Positions 33,696 through 43,342 of a stretch of DNA of 64,000 nt are shown here, one piece after another (position 1 is the first letter of the stretch; each line of letters opens with the position of its first letter). The notes beneath the pieces are model-generated. The model was not told where the DNA came from. It made no database searches and worked only from the letters and a program-made list of their open reading frames with translations. The translations under genes were made by a program, and so were the position numbers. Source of the DNA: Psychrobacter immobilis (GTDB lineage: Bacteria; Pseudomonadota; Gammaproteobacteria; Pseudomonadales; Moraxellaceae). The stretch spans positions 1 to 64,000 of the forward strand of contig NZ_CAJGZN010000014.1 of NCBI RefSeq assembly GCF_904846235.1, given 5' to 3'.

Positions 33696-35012
33696 ATGGT
33701 TAATTTACCGAATGATGACAAAAGCTGTGGTTGGTATTCCGTATTGCCTGCGCCAGAACCTGCCAAAAAACTGGTTGGAACACAAAAAGTCGATTATGCG
33801 ATTATTGGTGCAGGCTTTGCTGGCCTAGCGGCTGCAAGGCGATTGGCTGAGCTAAAGCCAGAAGCGCGTATTATATTGGTAGATGCGCAGCGTGTGGCAG
33901 AAGGGGCTTCAGGACGTAACTCAGGCTTTGTGATAGATTTACCACATAAGTTTTCATTAGAGCACCCAGATCCTGAGCTTAAGAAAAAGCTATTACACCT
34001 AAATAGAACCGCCATATCTCAGTTGCAAGGGTTGGTCGAACAGCACAACATCGATTGTCAGTGGTCGGCAGTAGGTAAGTACCAAGGCGCAGTTGGCGAA
34101 CGTGGTGAAGAGCACCTAAATCATTTTGAGCATTTGATGAAAAATCTAGGGGAGCCTTATCACTGGGTAGAAAAAGCAGAGCTCAGTAGCGTTCTTGGAA
34201 CCAATTATTATAGCCGTGCTATTTTTACGCCTGGTTCTTACCTCATGCAGCCTGCCGCTTTAGTACAAGGAATGGGTAACAATCTACCTGAGAATGTAGA
34301 ACTGTTTGAAGAATCACCAATTACAGACATACAGAAATTAAATGGTAATTGGGTACTGACCAGTAATAAAGGAACAGTGATTACACCTAAGTTATTACTG
34401 GGCACCAGTATCTTTACGCGAGAGTTTGGCTATCTCAAAAATCGTTTATTACCCGTGATGACTTTTGCCAGTTGGACTCGTCCACTAACTGATGAAGAGA
34501 TGAAGATATACAAAGGTGACTTAAACTGGGGATTAACACCAGCTGACCATGCTGGTACGACATTACGCATGACTGCGGATCGCCGCATCCTTATTCGTAA
34601 TACCTACAAACATGTACCAAAATATGGCAAAAGCATCAGTAATGAAACACGCCAATGGGTTCAGACTGATCATCGAAAATCATTCTTAGCCCGTTATCCT
34701 GAGCTAGCAGGTGTGCCTTTAACTCATACATGGGGAGGTGTTTATGCCATTTCACGCAATTTTACGAACTTCTTTGGTGAGTTAGAAGATGGCGTGTATG
34801 CCAGCGCGTGTGACAACGGTGTTGGTGCGGCGTGGGGAACCATTTCTGGAACGCTACTCGCAGATCTGGTGGTAGGAGCAGACTCCCAAGATTTGCATGA
34901 TATTCAATATGTGACTGATATGCCAAGCTTAAACCCACCAGAACCATTTTTAGGATTGGGGGTCAAGTTTCGCATCAATCTTGCAAAATGGCAAAGTCGC
35001 AGTGAACTATAG
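33696..35012 (+). CDS. FAD-dependent oxidoreductase (DAO family, PuuB-like)
   Basis: Flavoenzyme of 438 aa. The ATG at 33,696 has GAGGAA upstream; the longer frame from 33,645 overlaps the IS end. The FAD Rossmann motif is YAIIGAGFAGLAAARRLAEL (about 32-51) and the flavin contact EGASGRNSGFVIDLPH is the PuuB/OrdL pattern. A C-terminal GGVYAISRNFTNFFG and CDNGVGAAWGTISGTLLADL complete the DAO domain. Related enzymes oxidise gamma-glutamylputrescine or other secondary amines. It is followed after 19 bp by a cupin and then a GcvA-like regulator, which suggests a small amine-utilisation unit. The adjacent IS407-like element may influence its expression. Confidence 0.85.
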   Translation: MVNLPNDDKSCGWYSVLPAPEPAKKLVGTQKVDYAIIGAGFAGLAAARRLAELKPEARIILVDAQRVAEGASGRNSGFVIDLPHKFSLEHPDPELKKKLLHLNRTAISQLQGLVEQHNIDCQWSAVGKYQGAVGERGEEHLNHFEHLMKNLGEPYHWVEKAELSSVLGTNYYSRAIFTPGSYLMQPAALVQGMGNNLPENVELFEESPITDIQKLNGNWVLTSNKGTVITPKLLLGTSIFTREFGYLKNRLLPVMTFASWTRPLTDEEMKIYKGDLNWGLTPADHAGTTLRMTADRRILIRNTYKHVPKYGKSISNETRQWVQTDHRKSFLARYPELAGVPLTHTWGGVYAISRNFTNFFGELEDGVYASACDNGVGAAWGTISGTLLADLVVGADSQDLHDIQYVTDMPSLNPPEPFLGLGVKFRINLAKWQSRSEL

Positions 35013-35031
35013 CAACCGCTAAGAGATGATC

Positions 35032-35382
35032 ATGAGTGAAGTAAGATTAATAGACAGTAAGAACCTCGAATTTAGTGTACGTGGCGACTCTCCAGGCATG
35101 GCTTATGTGGCTAGGGCACTAACACCTGATGTTTCTCCAAATATGGGGATAGGTTTTGCTCGTTGGGAAGGTGCAGAGGTCTCATGGCAAGTACTCTACG
35201 ATGAGGTTGTCTTTGTGATAGAAGGCTGCTTTGAGTTAACGGCTAATGGTCAAAAGTACGAAGTGCGTCCAGGACAGATGCTTTGGATTCCTGAAGGAAC
35301 AGAGCTTATATACGGTGGTCATGCCTTGTTTGGCTATGTTGTGCACCCTGGTAACTGGAAAGAAATCCATGGATTGACATAA
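35032..35382 (+). CDS. Cupin-domain protein (EutQ-like)
   Basis: Single-domain cupin of 116 aa starting MSEVRLIDSKNLEF; the upstream in-frame ATG at 35,026 is too close to the ribosome site AAGAGAT. The two cupin motifs are weak but visible: VLYDEVVFVIEGCFELTANG and YEVRPGQMLWIPEGTELIYG. The closest pattern is the EutQ/ethanolamine-type cupin. It is probably cotranscribed with the FAD oxidoreductase and may bind or isomerise the amine product. Confidence 0.78.
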   Translation: MSEVRLIDSKNLEFSVRGDSPGMAYVARALTPDVSPNMGIGFARWEGAEVSWQVLYDEVVFVIEGCFELTANGQKYEVRPGQMLWIPEGTELIYGGHALFGYVVHPGNWKEIHGLT

Positions 35383-35403
35383 ATATGATATTTAGGCATT
35401 AGG

Positions 35404-35435
35404 CCCTTTAAGTCTCATGATTTAAAGGGTTTTTT
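35404..35435 (+). terminator. Rho-independent terminator after cupin gene
   Basis: CCCTTTAA (35,404-35,411) pairs with TTAAAGGG (35,422-35,429), followed by six T. It ends the oxidoreductase-cupin operon. Confidence 0.85.
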
Positions 35436-35678
35436 GTGTTTACATATAATAGTAAATATTAGTTTTAAAGATTATATAACACTGTTCGAACGGCAGTAGT
35501 CAAATTTCTTATACCTTGATTATTTATATTTTGAAACTGCTAAATTCCTCGATCATTTTTTCCATGACTTCTAGTGATATACTCTAGCTTTCAATGATTT
35601 TAGTTTACTATCTAATCTAAGGACTAGGTTAGATAAAATAGCGTCAGCTATTATGCAAATGACAAGCTAGGAGTGTCG

Positions 35679-36602
35679 ATGAAAATCAAGCCATTACCAC
35701 CGATGAATAGTCTCATTATGTTTGAAGTAGCAGCTCGCTACCAGAGCTTTACCCTAGCTGCTGATGAGCTAAACGTCACGCAAGGAGCAGTTAGTCGTCA
35801 GATACGCCAATTAGAAGAGTATCTTGGCAAAGAGTTGTTTATTCGAGCAAATCGTAAGATATCTTTATCGCCCACTGGATTACAGTATTATCAAAGCATT
35901 TATGGTGCGCTTATTAATATTGCCCAAGCGACTGGAGAAATCAAAAAATGGCGCGGTGAAAATCAAGTCACAGTAGCCACCACACATGCTATGGCAGCAC
36001 TTTGGCTATTGCCCAAGGTTGCACGATTTCAGCAAGAAGAAGGCATAGACCTGAGAATACTAGCAACTGACAATGTTGTGGATTTGCATAGTATGGACTG
36101 CGATTTGGCTTTATTTTACTGTCGTGTACCACCTGCAGGAATGGAGGTAACCCCTCTATTTCCAGAAGAGGTCTTCCCTGTTTGTAGTCCAGATTATTTG
36201 GTACAGTTTAATAATGATAGATCGCTAGAGAAAATATTTGGTGGCACTTTACTAAATCTTGATGAAGCACGAACAGACTGGATGACTTGGCCTGAGTGGT
36301 TTAGTGAAGTAGGTTATCCTACTATTACTCCTAAAAACAAAGTCCATATTAATAATTACACGATGTTGCTTCAGGCAGCAATTAATGGTCAAGGTATTGC
36401 TTTGGCGTGGGGCTCACTGGTAGATGACTATCTAAAAAGTGGTGCCCTAGTACGCCCAGTGGATACCGTTTTACGTACTGCAGAAAACTTTTATATGTTA
36501 GAGCCTTTAGGTCGGCATAACACGTCAATGAGCGTGACCAAATTTCGGGAATGGTTACTACAACAGCTCCCAGAGATTGTAGGAACAGGAAGCCTGAATT
36601 AA
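35679..36602 (+). CDS. LysR-family regulator (GcvA-like)
   Basis: Transcription regulator of 307 aa. The start at 35,679 is set by TAGGAG; a GTG two codons upstream is too close. The N-terminal HTH reads LIMFEVAARYQSFTLAADEL then VTQGAVSRQIRQLEEYLGKE (residues about 10-52), and the rest is a periplasmic-binding-like effector domain with the GcvA-type CDLALFYCRVPP and TMLLQAAINGQGIALAWGSL motifs. Located 290 bp downstream of the oxidase-cupin pair in the same direction; it may control them. Confidence 0.9.
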   Translation: MKIKPLPPMNSLIMFEVAARYQSFTLAADELNVTQGAVSRQIRQLEEYLGKELFIRANRKISLSPTGLQYYQSIYGALINIAQATGEIKKWRGENQVTVATTHAMAALWLLPKVARFQQEEGIDLRILATDNVVDLHSMDCDLALFYCRVPPAGMEVTPLFPEEVFPVCSPDYLVQFNNDRSLEKIFGGTLLNLDEARTDWMTWPEWFSEVGYPTITPKNKVHINNYTMLLQAAINGQGIALAWGSLVDDYLKSGALVRPVDTVLRTAENFYMLEPLGRHNTSMSVTKFREWLLQQLPEIVGTGSLN

Positions 36603-36698
36603 AGACTAACTATTCTGTAGTATCAAGATTGTCTTTGATGGTATGAACCACAAACCTGTCAATAATTTAGCTAAAAGATATGTCGCTCAACGTGAGTA

Positions 36699-36950
36699 TC
36701 ACTCATTATCTATGAGCGATATTTTTTCATCTGTAATCAACATCATATGCACAAAAAATCGTAGTAGTGGTGAGTATTGCCATTTGTTCGTCTGCTCTCT
36801 AGGGTTTTGACTAGCAATACCGATATGGAGAGCATTTTTTGAATCATTAGATTGTTGTTTGATGTTTTGATAATCGGTAGTTGAGATATTTTTAATCAAC
36901 AAGGATTCGTTGCTACTCATCAGCCAACGTTTCAAAGGCAGCAGTTTTTT
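36699..36950 (-). pseudogene. C-terminal relic of a large tyrosine recombinase
   Basis: About 83 codons on the minus strand: KKLLPLKRWLMSSNESLL, LHIGIASQNPREQTNKW and YSPLLRFFVHMMLI, stop at 36,699. They align with the last ~85 residues of the 1069-aa recombinase at 40,130-43,339 (YWLVRGNEEIMSLF, ISLGIHNPNSKKNSKKN and YSPLLRFAIHLTLI) but are clearly diverged, so this is a relic of a relative and not a duplicate. The similarity stops close to the inverted repeat at 36,950. The catalytic domain is absent. Confidence 0.75.
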
Positions 36951-37064
36951 GGCAATCTAGTTCTTCTAAAAAATAATTTAATATAAGAGCTACGACTCTA
37001 ATGGCAGGATGGTTATCATTTCTTCTTAAAGTATGCAGCGTAGAAACTCAGCTCAGATGAAATA

Positions 37065-37100
37065 GGTATATTTTGCTATATCCTGGTATATTTTGGTATA
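37065..37100. promoter_or_regulatory. 20-bp spaced direct repeats upstream of recombinase operon
   Basis: GGTATATTTTG occurs at 37,065-37,075 and 37,085-37,095, exactly 20 bp apart (two helical turns), and GGTATA follows again at 37,095. They are 110-145 bp upstream of the first recombinase-module gene. They may be recombinase or repressor sites; no proof. Confidence 0.4.
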
Positions 37101-37208
37101 AGTTACTGAAATTACTTAATATTTTCCAATAATTACTTGCAATTTCTGTAGATAATAGTAGATTAAATTATATAAGATTTCAGTAAGTATGATTGGATTT
37201 CACTATTT

Positions 37209-37748
37209 ATGAAAAAGACTTACCTAAACGATATAAAGCAAAAAGAACTAAGTGTTCATAAAGCTAATATTGGCTACTATAAAATATTTAATCACCTTAT
37301 TTTGCCTTACATGTTAAAGAGCGATATTGAATTTTGGACTCGAATTCAGTGTTCGCAAGTGTTTCAAGTGGAAAAGCAAGGTAGTAGAGGATATTTATTC
37401 TACGACAATTTTTTTATTCTGAATTATTGTCTCACTACCGATATACAAGATATCAGTATCTATGAATCCGAATTAAATTTTAGCGTCAGCAAAAAATTAA
37501 CTGACTCTCAAATTAAGTCTTATGCTTTTAATGAGATAATATTTTTTATCACCAGATATAAGGGTGTATTAAATTTAGTTAACTGTTATCAGCAATTAAA
37601 GAGGCAGCTGTCTGAGGATGATTGTATAAGGGTGTTTAACAGTGTGAAATTAACGACAAAGGTATTTGTCAACTTAATTGGACTCTCAGAAGCCAGTTAC
37701 TACAATTCGCACAAAAAAACTCCTTTAGAGGAGTCGTACGATGAATGA
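37209..37748 (+). CDS. Small protein of recombinase module (possible HTH, TnpC/GinD-like position)
   Basis: Basic-to-neutral protein of 179 aa, no signal or membrane segment. I do not recognise the family. The C-terminal part (SVKLTTKVFVNLIGLSEASY, about 144-163) has the spacing of a helix-turn-helix with recognition helix LSEASYYNSHK. It overlaps the 795-aa recombinase by 8 bases, so it is made with it. By position it may be the accessory DNA-binding protein of the module, as the small proteins of Tn554 and GInt elements are. The start has only a weak ribosome site. Confidence 0.6.
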   Translation: MKKTYLNDIKQKELSVHKANIGYYKIFNHLILPYMLKSDIEFWTRIQCSQVFQVEKQGSRGYLFYDNFFILNYCLTTDIQDISIYESELNFSVSKKLTDSQIKSYAFNEIIFFITRYKGVLNLVNCYQQLKRQLSEDDCIRVFNSVKLTTKVFVNLIGLSEASYYNSHKKTPLEESYDE

Positions 37749-40128
37749 AGTTGAAATCGATTTTGCAATACAGCAGTTGCTACCGCATGGTATTTCGTAC
37801 CACAACATAGATGAGCCCAAGCTGATTAAATCTATCTTTTATCATTACCATTCGAACACTCATCAGTGCTTAGACTTCAACGCTTTAGTTTCTACTCTTC
37901 CAAATTATGATAGACCCAGAAGAAATCATAAGAGAGCAGATATTCACTGGTTACTGGCCCTTATTAAACACAATTTTGAAGATTTAACTGACTATAATAC
38001 TAACTATGCGCTGATTAGAGAATGGTTAGGGTTCGCCATTTATCTTAGTGTGTTATCACACATTCATCTAAACCCAATACAAGCCAAGAGCATATTAAAG
38101 AAATTTAAAATATATGGATATACACAAACTGCAGACTATCAGTGGTTTTGGAGTCATGATTTTTTTCAAACTATATTACCACTCTCAAGGCTAGAGTTTG
38201 ACTCGCAATATTTACAAGCTTTAATAGATGACCTTAATGAGCGTGCTGAAGTACTAGCGAATGCACGGTGGGAACAAAACGATACTAACAACTATAAGAA
38301 ACGTGCGCGTCAGATAGAGCAAATCCATCAAATAATAGAATGGGCCTACTATCCTGAAAGAAAACATAAACGAAGTAGTAAAAAAGACAAAGAGCAAAAA
38401 AAAGACAAAGAGCAAGCAGGGACGAGTGATAATAGCAACTCTAAGTCAGATAAACCTGACAAAATAAAAGACAAGCCTTGGCAAAATCTTAAAGCTGAAC
38501 CTATACCCGTTAACGCGCAGCCTCATTTTTATGGGTTTTTCCATACTAACAAAGTGTCTGATCCTATTGATAATAATCCAATAGAATTAATACCTTTTTG
38601 TGAAAAACCATCTCTTTCTGAGGAAAGTGTTTCTGTTGAAGAGTTGGTAGATGCTTATAATTCAGATTATTTTTTCAGCTATTCACAGCCTGATCTCTCT
38701 AAACGTATCGCACCACTTCATAACTATGATGAATCGGTACAGCAAACCTACATGGCAGCGCATGATTTTGAGCTTGCTACTAATGTTCGCTATCTTTCAA
38801 AAATGAGCTGTCAGGCAGTGTTTAATCATTTAGTAACCTACAGCGAACAACCGGTAGCAGCTCTCCTGCTTTTTTCTCTGATCACTGGTTTACCTATCAA
38901 AACATTATTAATTCCTGATTTTTTTAGCAAAAGTACGTTGCTTGAGTACGATAACGAGCAGATATTTATTATGCATAGGTTAGGCGTAAGTGATAGGGCA
39001 GAGCTTAAGACTTCTTGTTTTGAAAATAAGTCAGATCTCATTTATCTACCACTACCTATAGGTTTGACCTGCAAGTTAGCAGAGGTTAGTGCATCAGAGC
39101 TAACGATGGAGAAGGTAAAAGAGTTTATTAAAGCCATGAAAAGTCAGCTGGAGATTGTTTATCTTACTGATACTCGCATATCAAAAATATTACATATGTA
39201 TATCCGACGATTCACGCCATCGGGTAATGAGCATTATGCAGATTTAATTTGCCGTACACCTGCCTCTATCGCACCTGCAATTTATTACAGTAGCCATTCA
39301 AACGATGACATCGTTTCTGTTTATAAAGATTGTTTGAACTCATTAAGTGCAGGGTCAACTTACAATCTTGGCTACTTTGATAAGCCAGTACCACATTTCT
39401 CTACAGGTAGCATGCAGGTGCTAAATATTGAACATGTCAAAAACCTAGTCTTAGATTTAACGTTATGGGTTTCTAACAGTGAAACAGCATTTGAGCTGTT
39501 TAATCGATATAGTATCTATACATGGTATGCCATTTGTTTGTCGACAGGTATTCGAGCTAACAACGGCATTCCAGGTTCAGTCAATCAAATAGATGAAGAA
39601 ATGGGCTGGTTGATCGTAGATGATAAGCCTAATCGTAGTAGTAAGACAGATCGATTAATACCTCTATGTGCAAGTGCCAAACAACTAATAATAGACTACA
39701 AAATTTTCTTACGAACATTCAGGATGACCTTTATTGAAAATAGAGAGTTATCTAATATTATCACTGAGACGCTAGATGATAATATTGAATCAACAGTTAT
39801 TAATCTTTTAGAGTCTATGCACCAGTTAAATCCTATTAAACGTGGAGATATTACTAAAGCGACGCCTCATGAGCTAGATATTGATCCCTATTGGGTTCGG
39901 CATTTTGTGCGTACTCAGCTAGAGAGACTTAGCACCCCAATACCGCTGATCAATGCAATTATTGGCCACGAAAAGCGTGATCAAGAGGCGTTGAACAAGT
40001 ATTCTTCAATCTCTAAGCAGCAGATCCATAAAGTAGGTCCTACTCTTGAAGTTATTGCACAAACTATTGGCATAAGATCATTAGCCTCTATCGTAGAAGA
40101 GCGCTTAAAACAACTGAGAGCTGATTAA
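37741..40128 (+). CDS. Very large tyrosine recombinase (795 aa)
   Basis: Site-specific recombinase more than twice the usual integrase size. The catalytic domain is C-terminal: Arg I in CLSTGIRANNG (about 604), Lys in RSSKTDRLIPL, HFVRTQLERL carrying His and Arg II (about 721-724), the second His in AIIGHEKRDQ (about 742) and the nucleophile Tyr in LNKYSSIS (about 753). Thus the full R-K-HxxR-H-Y set is present and the enzyme should be active. The N-terminal ~550 residues are of unknown fold, with a Lys/Asp-rich low-complexity stretch near 210-250. It overlaps the small protein gene and is 1 bp from the next recombinase, so the three genes are one operon. Confidence 0.82.
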   Translation: MNEVEIDFAIQQLLPHGISYHNIDEPKLIKSIFYHYHSNTHQCLDFNALVSTLPNYDRPRRNHKRADIHWLLALIKHNFEDLTDYNTNYALIREWLGFAIYLSVLSHIHLNPIQAKSILKKFKIYGYTQTADYQWFWSHDFFQTILPLSRLEFDSQYLQALIDDLNERAEVLANARWEQNDTNNYKKRARQIEQIHQIIEWAYYPERKHKRSSKKDKEQKKDKEQAGTSDNSNSKSDKPDKIKDKPWQNLKAEPIPVNAQPHFYGFFHTNKVSDPIDNNPIELIPFCEKPSLSEESVSVEELVDAYNSDYFFSYSQPDLSKRIAPLHNYDESVQQTYMAAHDFELATNVRYLSKMSCQAVFNHLVTYSEQPVAALLLFSLITGLPIKTLLIPDFFSKSTLLEYDNEQIFIMHRLGVSDRAELKTSCFENKSDLIYLPLPIGLTCKLAEVSASELTMEKVKEFIKAMKSQLEIVYLTDTRISKILHMYIRRFTPSGNEHYADLICRTPASIAPAIYYSSHSNDDIVSVYKDCLNSLSAGSTYNLGYFDKPVPHFSTGSMQVLNIEHVKNLVLDLTLWVSNSETAFELFNRYSIYTWYAICLSTGIRANNGIPGSVNQIDEEMGWLIVDDKPNRSSKTDRLIPLCASAKQLIIDYKIFLRTFRMTFIENRELSNIITETLDDNIESTVINLLESMHQLNPIKRGDITKATPHELDIDPYWVRHFVRTQLERLSTPIPLINAIIGHEKRDQEALNKYSSISKQQIHKVGPTLEVIAQTIGIRSLASIVEERLKQLRAD

Positions 40129-40129
40129 C

Positions 40130-43100
40130 ATGTCTGATATTCAAACCATAGAACCTAGCGTTTGGATAAATCCAAACGGACGAATTACTGATAAATTTTT
40201 CATCAAATTATCTACAGGTTATCAATTAATTGATTCAGAGAGTCGGCTAACACCTTTAGAGTTAAACAAGCGTAGCCTATTACTAATGTTTCAAGAAAAT
40301 TGGGATACTTTGTTCGATAAGGACAAAATGTGTTCAATAACTAAAGGCCAGCGAATAACTAATACAAACCTGGAAGAGTTTTATAGTCAGATGACGTCGA
40401 GTATCCCTACCTACTGCTATCAAGGATATCCTTTAACACAAGCCTATACACTGCTGAATGAATTTATCGCTTACCAAAATAATAATTTTCAGACCCAAAC
40501 GACTGCATACCCAATGCCTCCAAAAGCGGTTAAAGCTAAGGTCAATACCTTAAGTGTTGAATCTGACTGGATCAAAAATGGTAAGAAAGTGAGTAGTATT
40601 TTGACAGTTGTTGATCGCCATTGGCTAGATACGGATTGTTATACGGAAACCCAGATTATAGGGTGGCTAATATTTTCAGCAATGATATATGGAGGAATCA
40701 ATGATAAAAAGACGCTTGTAAGCTACATAAATACTATTAGAGAACCGACAAAACGCCAGCCTTTTATAAATTTTAATATTATTAGTCAGGGGCACTATAA
40801 GAACAGAAAATATGGCAACGAGTATATTACTGATAATTTGTATTGCAATCAGCAAATTGTTTTAGACCCCGTCACACGGTGTTGGTTGATACGGTTAAAT
40901 GACTGTCATAGTAAAGCTAGGATGATATCAATGCTTGATGAGCTGATACACGAAACGCTGACTGAAACGAGTATTGAAAGTATATTAAAAACCACTTTAA
41001 CTCCACTGCTAGTTAAGCAGAGTATCAAGACACCAACGTTGGCATTCATGCTCTCTAATAGCAGTTATATTTGGGAGATGCTACCTGATGTGAATGTAGA
41101 TCAGGCATTAGTAACCGTTATGAAAGGCAAGCAGGCTACCGTTGGACTCACAAAAAAATCGTTTGAACGATTACTTCATCAGAAGTACCAGCCTATTCAA
41201 AAAGTATATGAGAACAAAGAGTTTTTGGATCTTGAAATCATTGTTTCCAATGGTGGAAATGAAAAGAAAGCCTCTCGCCGTCAGGCAGATGATGAGCTTG
41301 ATCTTATTAAAGCGCTTAAAAATATACTACACAAAAAGTATGAGCATCAGAATAAGTCCAAGTCTCAAAGCAACATAATCGACGAACTATTAAAAATATC
41401 GCATGACTCTTCAAGTTTGAGCTATAAAATATTAATACGTTGGGTGTTATCTCTTGTAGAAAAAAAGGGAATTAATAATGAGTCTATTAGCAAATATATA
41501 ACCGCTATAGGTTATGAATGGCTAACGTTTACCAAAGACCAACCGCTTAAGAGTTGGACAACTGAATATTTTGAAGAGCTATATGATGAAATACTTGATG
41601 ATATGGCTGTCAAAGATTTAAGTTACCCGGCAAAACGTCTACAAGCAATACATAAGTTTGCTGAAGTAGAATATGGATTCCCAAAGGTTAAAGTGCCTCT
41701 TACGTCATCGCAGCGTAAAATTCGCTCTGAATGGTTTTCTCCACAATTATTTTCAGCACTTATAGAACAAATGCGAATTGGTATTGATATTGTTGAAGCC
41801 GATATGCTCACTATTTTATTCACTATCGCGTATCGTACAGGCATGCGTAAAAAAGAGATCTTAGGTCTTAAATATGCCGATATCGAGGGAATGCAGCGTG
41901 ACAAACCGTCAGTTATGATACGTCCAAATCATTATCGTTCAATCAAAACAGACAAAAGCATCAGAGAGGTACCGCTATTTGCACTGTTAAAGCCATCTGA
42001 ATTGGCATTGTTTATTAAGTTTATTACTATTAACAAGACGAAGAATGATCAGCGTTTTATTTTTACACTGTCATCCTCACATATACCTCTTGCTGACCAT
42101 GTTCCAATCAAGCTGCTCAAGCTATTGCATAAAGATATAGAGGGATCTGATCATATAGGTATGACGTTTCATGGATTTAGGCATACAGCGATGACTAATC
42201 TAGCATTAGTAATGCAAGGTCATCCTGACTTAGTCATGAGTATGACTGACTACAATGAAGAGGATATTGAATGTATTAAAAAGGGATTACTGGGTGAAAA
42301 TACTTGTGGTTCAGATTTGTGGTATAGCTGCGCTCATCTTTTTGGACACTTATCACCTGATAGAGGTTTCGAATATTACAATCATACCGCATGGCTAATG
42401 GCGTCTTATAGTCTTAGTCAAGCTAGTATTCGATTGCCTTATAGCACATTTAAAAATATTACCGGTATAGATAAAAAGCAATTAAAAGAGAATGGATATA
42501 AAGGTGATACCAATAACATAGATCTGCAAAAGATACGAAAAATATTGTATCGACAAGTATTGAATAAAGATTATAGAAGTCCAAAGCAATTTGCTATCCA
42601 AGAAAATATTAATAATACAGTAGTAGCGAATGCACAAGATGATAGTAGAAATATGCTATTACAGCGGTATGGTCTACGAAGGATTATTGGGTTTTTAGAA
42701 GATATGGTAGAGGATAAAAACGTTGATAACGTAGCTGCAAAATACGATATTAATAGGTTACATGCACAGCAGTATTTTGATAATGCTATGCGAATTCATG
42801 GCATTCTATCTACAAGAGGCCAAAAGCGGTTTTTCGCTGAAACAGATACTATTAAGTTAACCCCATCATTACTGAAGAGTGGTCGTGAGCAGAAGATCTT
42901 AAGTCATTTTTTTACGAACGCTACTACAGTTAGAGACCAAAAAAATGAACAATGGAATCAGTTTATTATGGTTGCGGCTTCTAAAATGAGCACTTCGCGT
43001 CCTAGTATCAACTTCTCTATAAAAGATATGAATGCAGCAGTAGATTTTATAAAGCTTGGGGCTGAACTTATAGAAGATAAGTACTGGCTTGTAAGAGGTA

Positions 43101-43339
43101 ATGAAGAGATAATGTCACTATTTAAAAAAGAGCTATCAGGCTATCCTGGCTTAAAATTCGAAACGTATAAACCAGATAATATTATTAGTCTAGGTATACA
43201 TAACCCGAATAGCAAAAAGAATTCAAAGAAAAATAGTAAAATTGAAGTCTCCAATTACGAGTATTCGCCCTTATTGAGGTTTGCTATACATTTAACTTTA
43301 ATCTTGGATTTGGATAATCAGTTTTTGAAAATGATGTGA
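40130..43339 (+). CDS. Giant tyrosine recombinase (1069 aa)
   Basis: Largest gene of the recombinase module. The catalytic domain is central: Arg I in AYRTGMRKKEILGLKY (about 570), Lys in SIKTDKSIREVPL, HGFRHTAMTN with His and Arg II (about 680-683), LFGHLSPDRG with the second His (about 738) and Tyr in FEYYNHT (about 747). All six key residues are visible. An N-terminal region of ~450 aa and a C-terminal ~300-aa extension of unknown role flank it; the C-terminus ends YEYSPLLRFAIHLTLI, shared with the relic at 36,699. Two different recombinases suggest an ordered strand-exchange reaction with non-identical sites. Confidence 0.82.
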   Translation: MSDIQTIEPSVWINPNGRITDKFFIKLSTGYQLIDSESRLTPLELNKRSLLLMFQENWDTLFDKDKMCSITKGQRITNTNLEEFYSQMTSSIPTYCYQGYPLTQAYTLLNEFIAYQNNNFQTQTTAYPMPPKAVKAKVNTLSVESDWIKNGKKVSSILTVVDRHWLDTDCYTETQIIGWLIFSAMIYGGINDKKTLVSYINTIREPTKRQPFINFNIISQGHYKNRKYGNEYITDNLYCNQQIVLDPVTRCWLIRLNDCHSKARMISMLDELIHETLTETSIESILKTTLTPLLVKQSIKTPTLAFMLSNSSYIWEMLPDVNVDQALVTVMKGKQATVGLTKKSFERLLHQKYQPIQKVYENKEFLDLEIIVSNGGNEKKASRRQADDELDLIKALKNILHKKYEHQNKSKSQSNIIDELLKISHDSSSLSYKILIRWVLSLVEKKGINNESISKYITAIGYEWLTFTKDQPLKSWTTEYFEELYDEILDDMAVKDLSYPAKRLQAIHKFAEVEYGFPKVKVPLTSSQRKIRSEWFSPQLFSALIEQMRIGIDIVEADMLTILFTIAYRTGMRKKEILGLKYADIEGMQRDKPSVMIRPNHYRSIKTDKSIREVPLFALLKPSELALFIKFITINKTKNDQRFIFTLSSSHIPLADHVPIKLLKLLHKDIEGSDHIGMTFHGFRHTAMTNLALVMQGHPDLVMSMTDYNEEDIECIKKGLLGENTCGSDLWYSCAHLFGHLSPDRGFEYYNHTAWLMASYSLSQASIRLPYSTFKNITGIDKKQLKENGYKGDTNNIDLQKIRKILYRQVLNKDYRSPKQFAIQENINNTVVANAQDDSRNMLLQRYGLRRIIGFLEDMVEDKNVDNVAAKYDINRLHAQQYFDNAMRIHGILSTRGQKRFFAETDTIKLTPSLLKSGREQKILSHFFTNATTVRDQKNEQWNQFIMVAASKMSTSRPSINFSIKDMNAAVDFIKLGAELIEDKYWLVRGNEEIMSLFKKELSGYPGLKFETYKPDNIISLGIHNPNSKKNSKKNSKIEVSNYEYSPLLRFAIHLTLILDLDNQFLKMM

Positions 43340-43342
43340 ATT

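Noticed and set aside
38383-38420. Direct repeat of AAAGACAAAGAGCAA in the 795-aa recombinase
   Set aside because: Encodes a short Lys/Asp/Glu-rich linker; ordinary low complexity.
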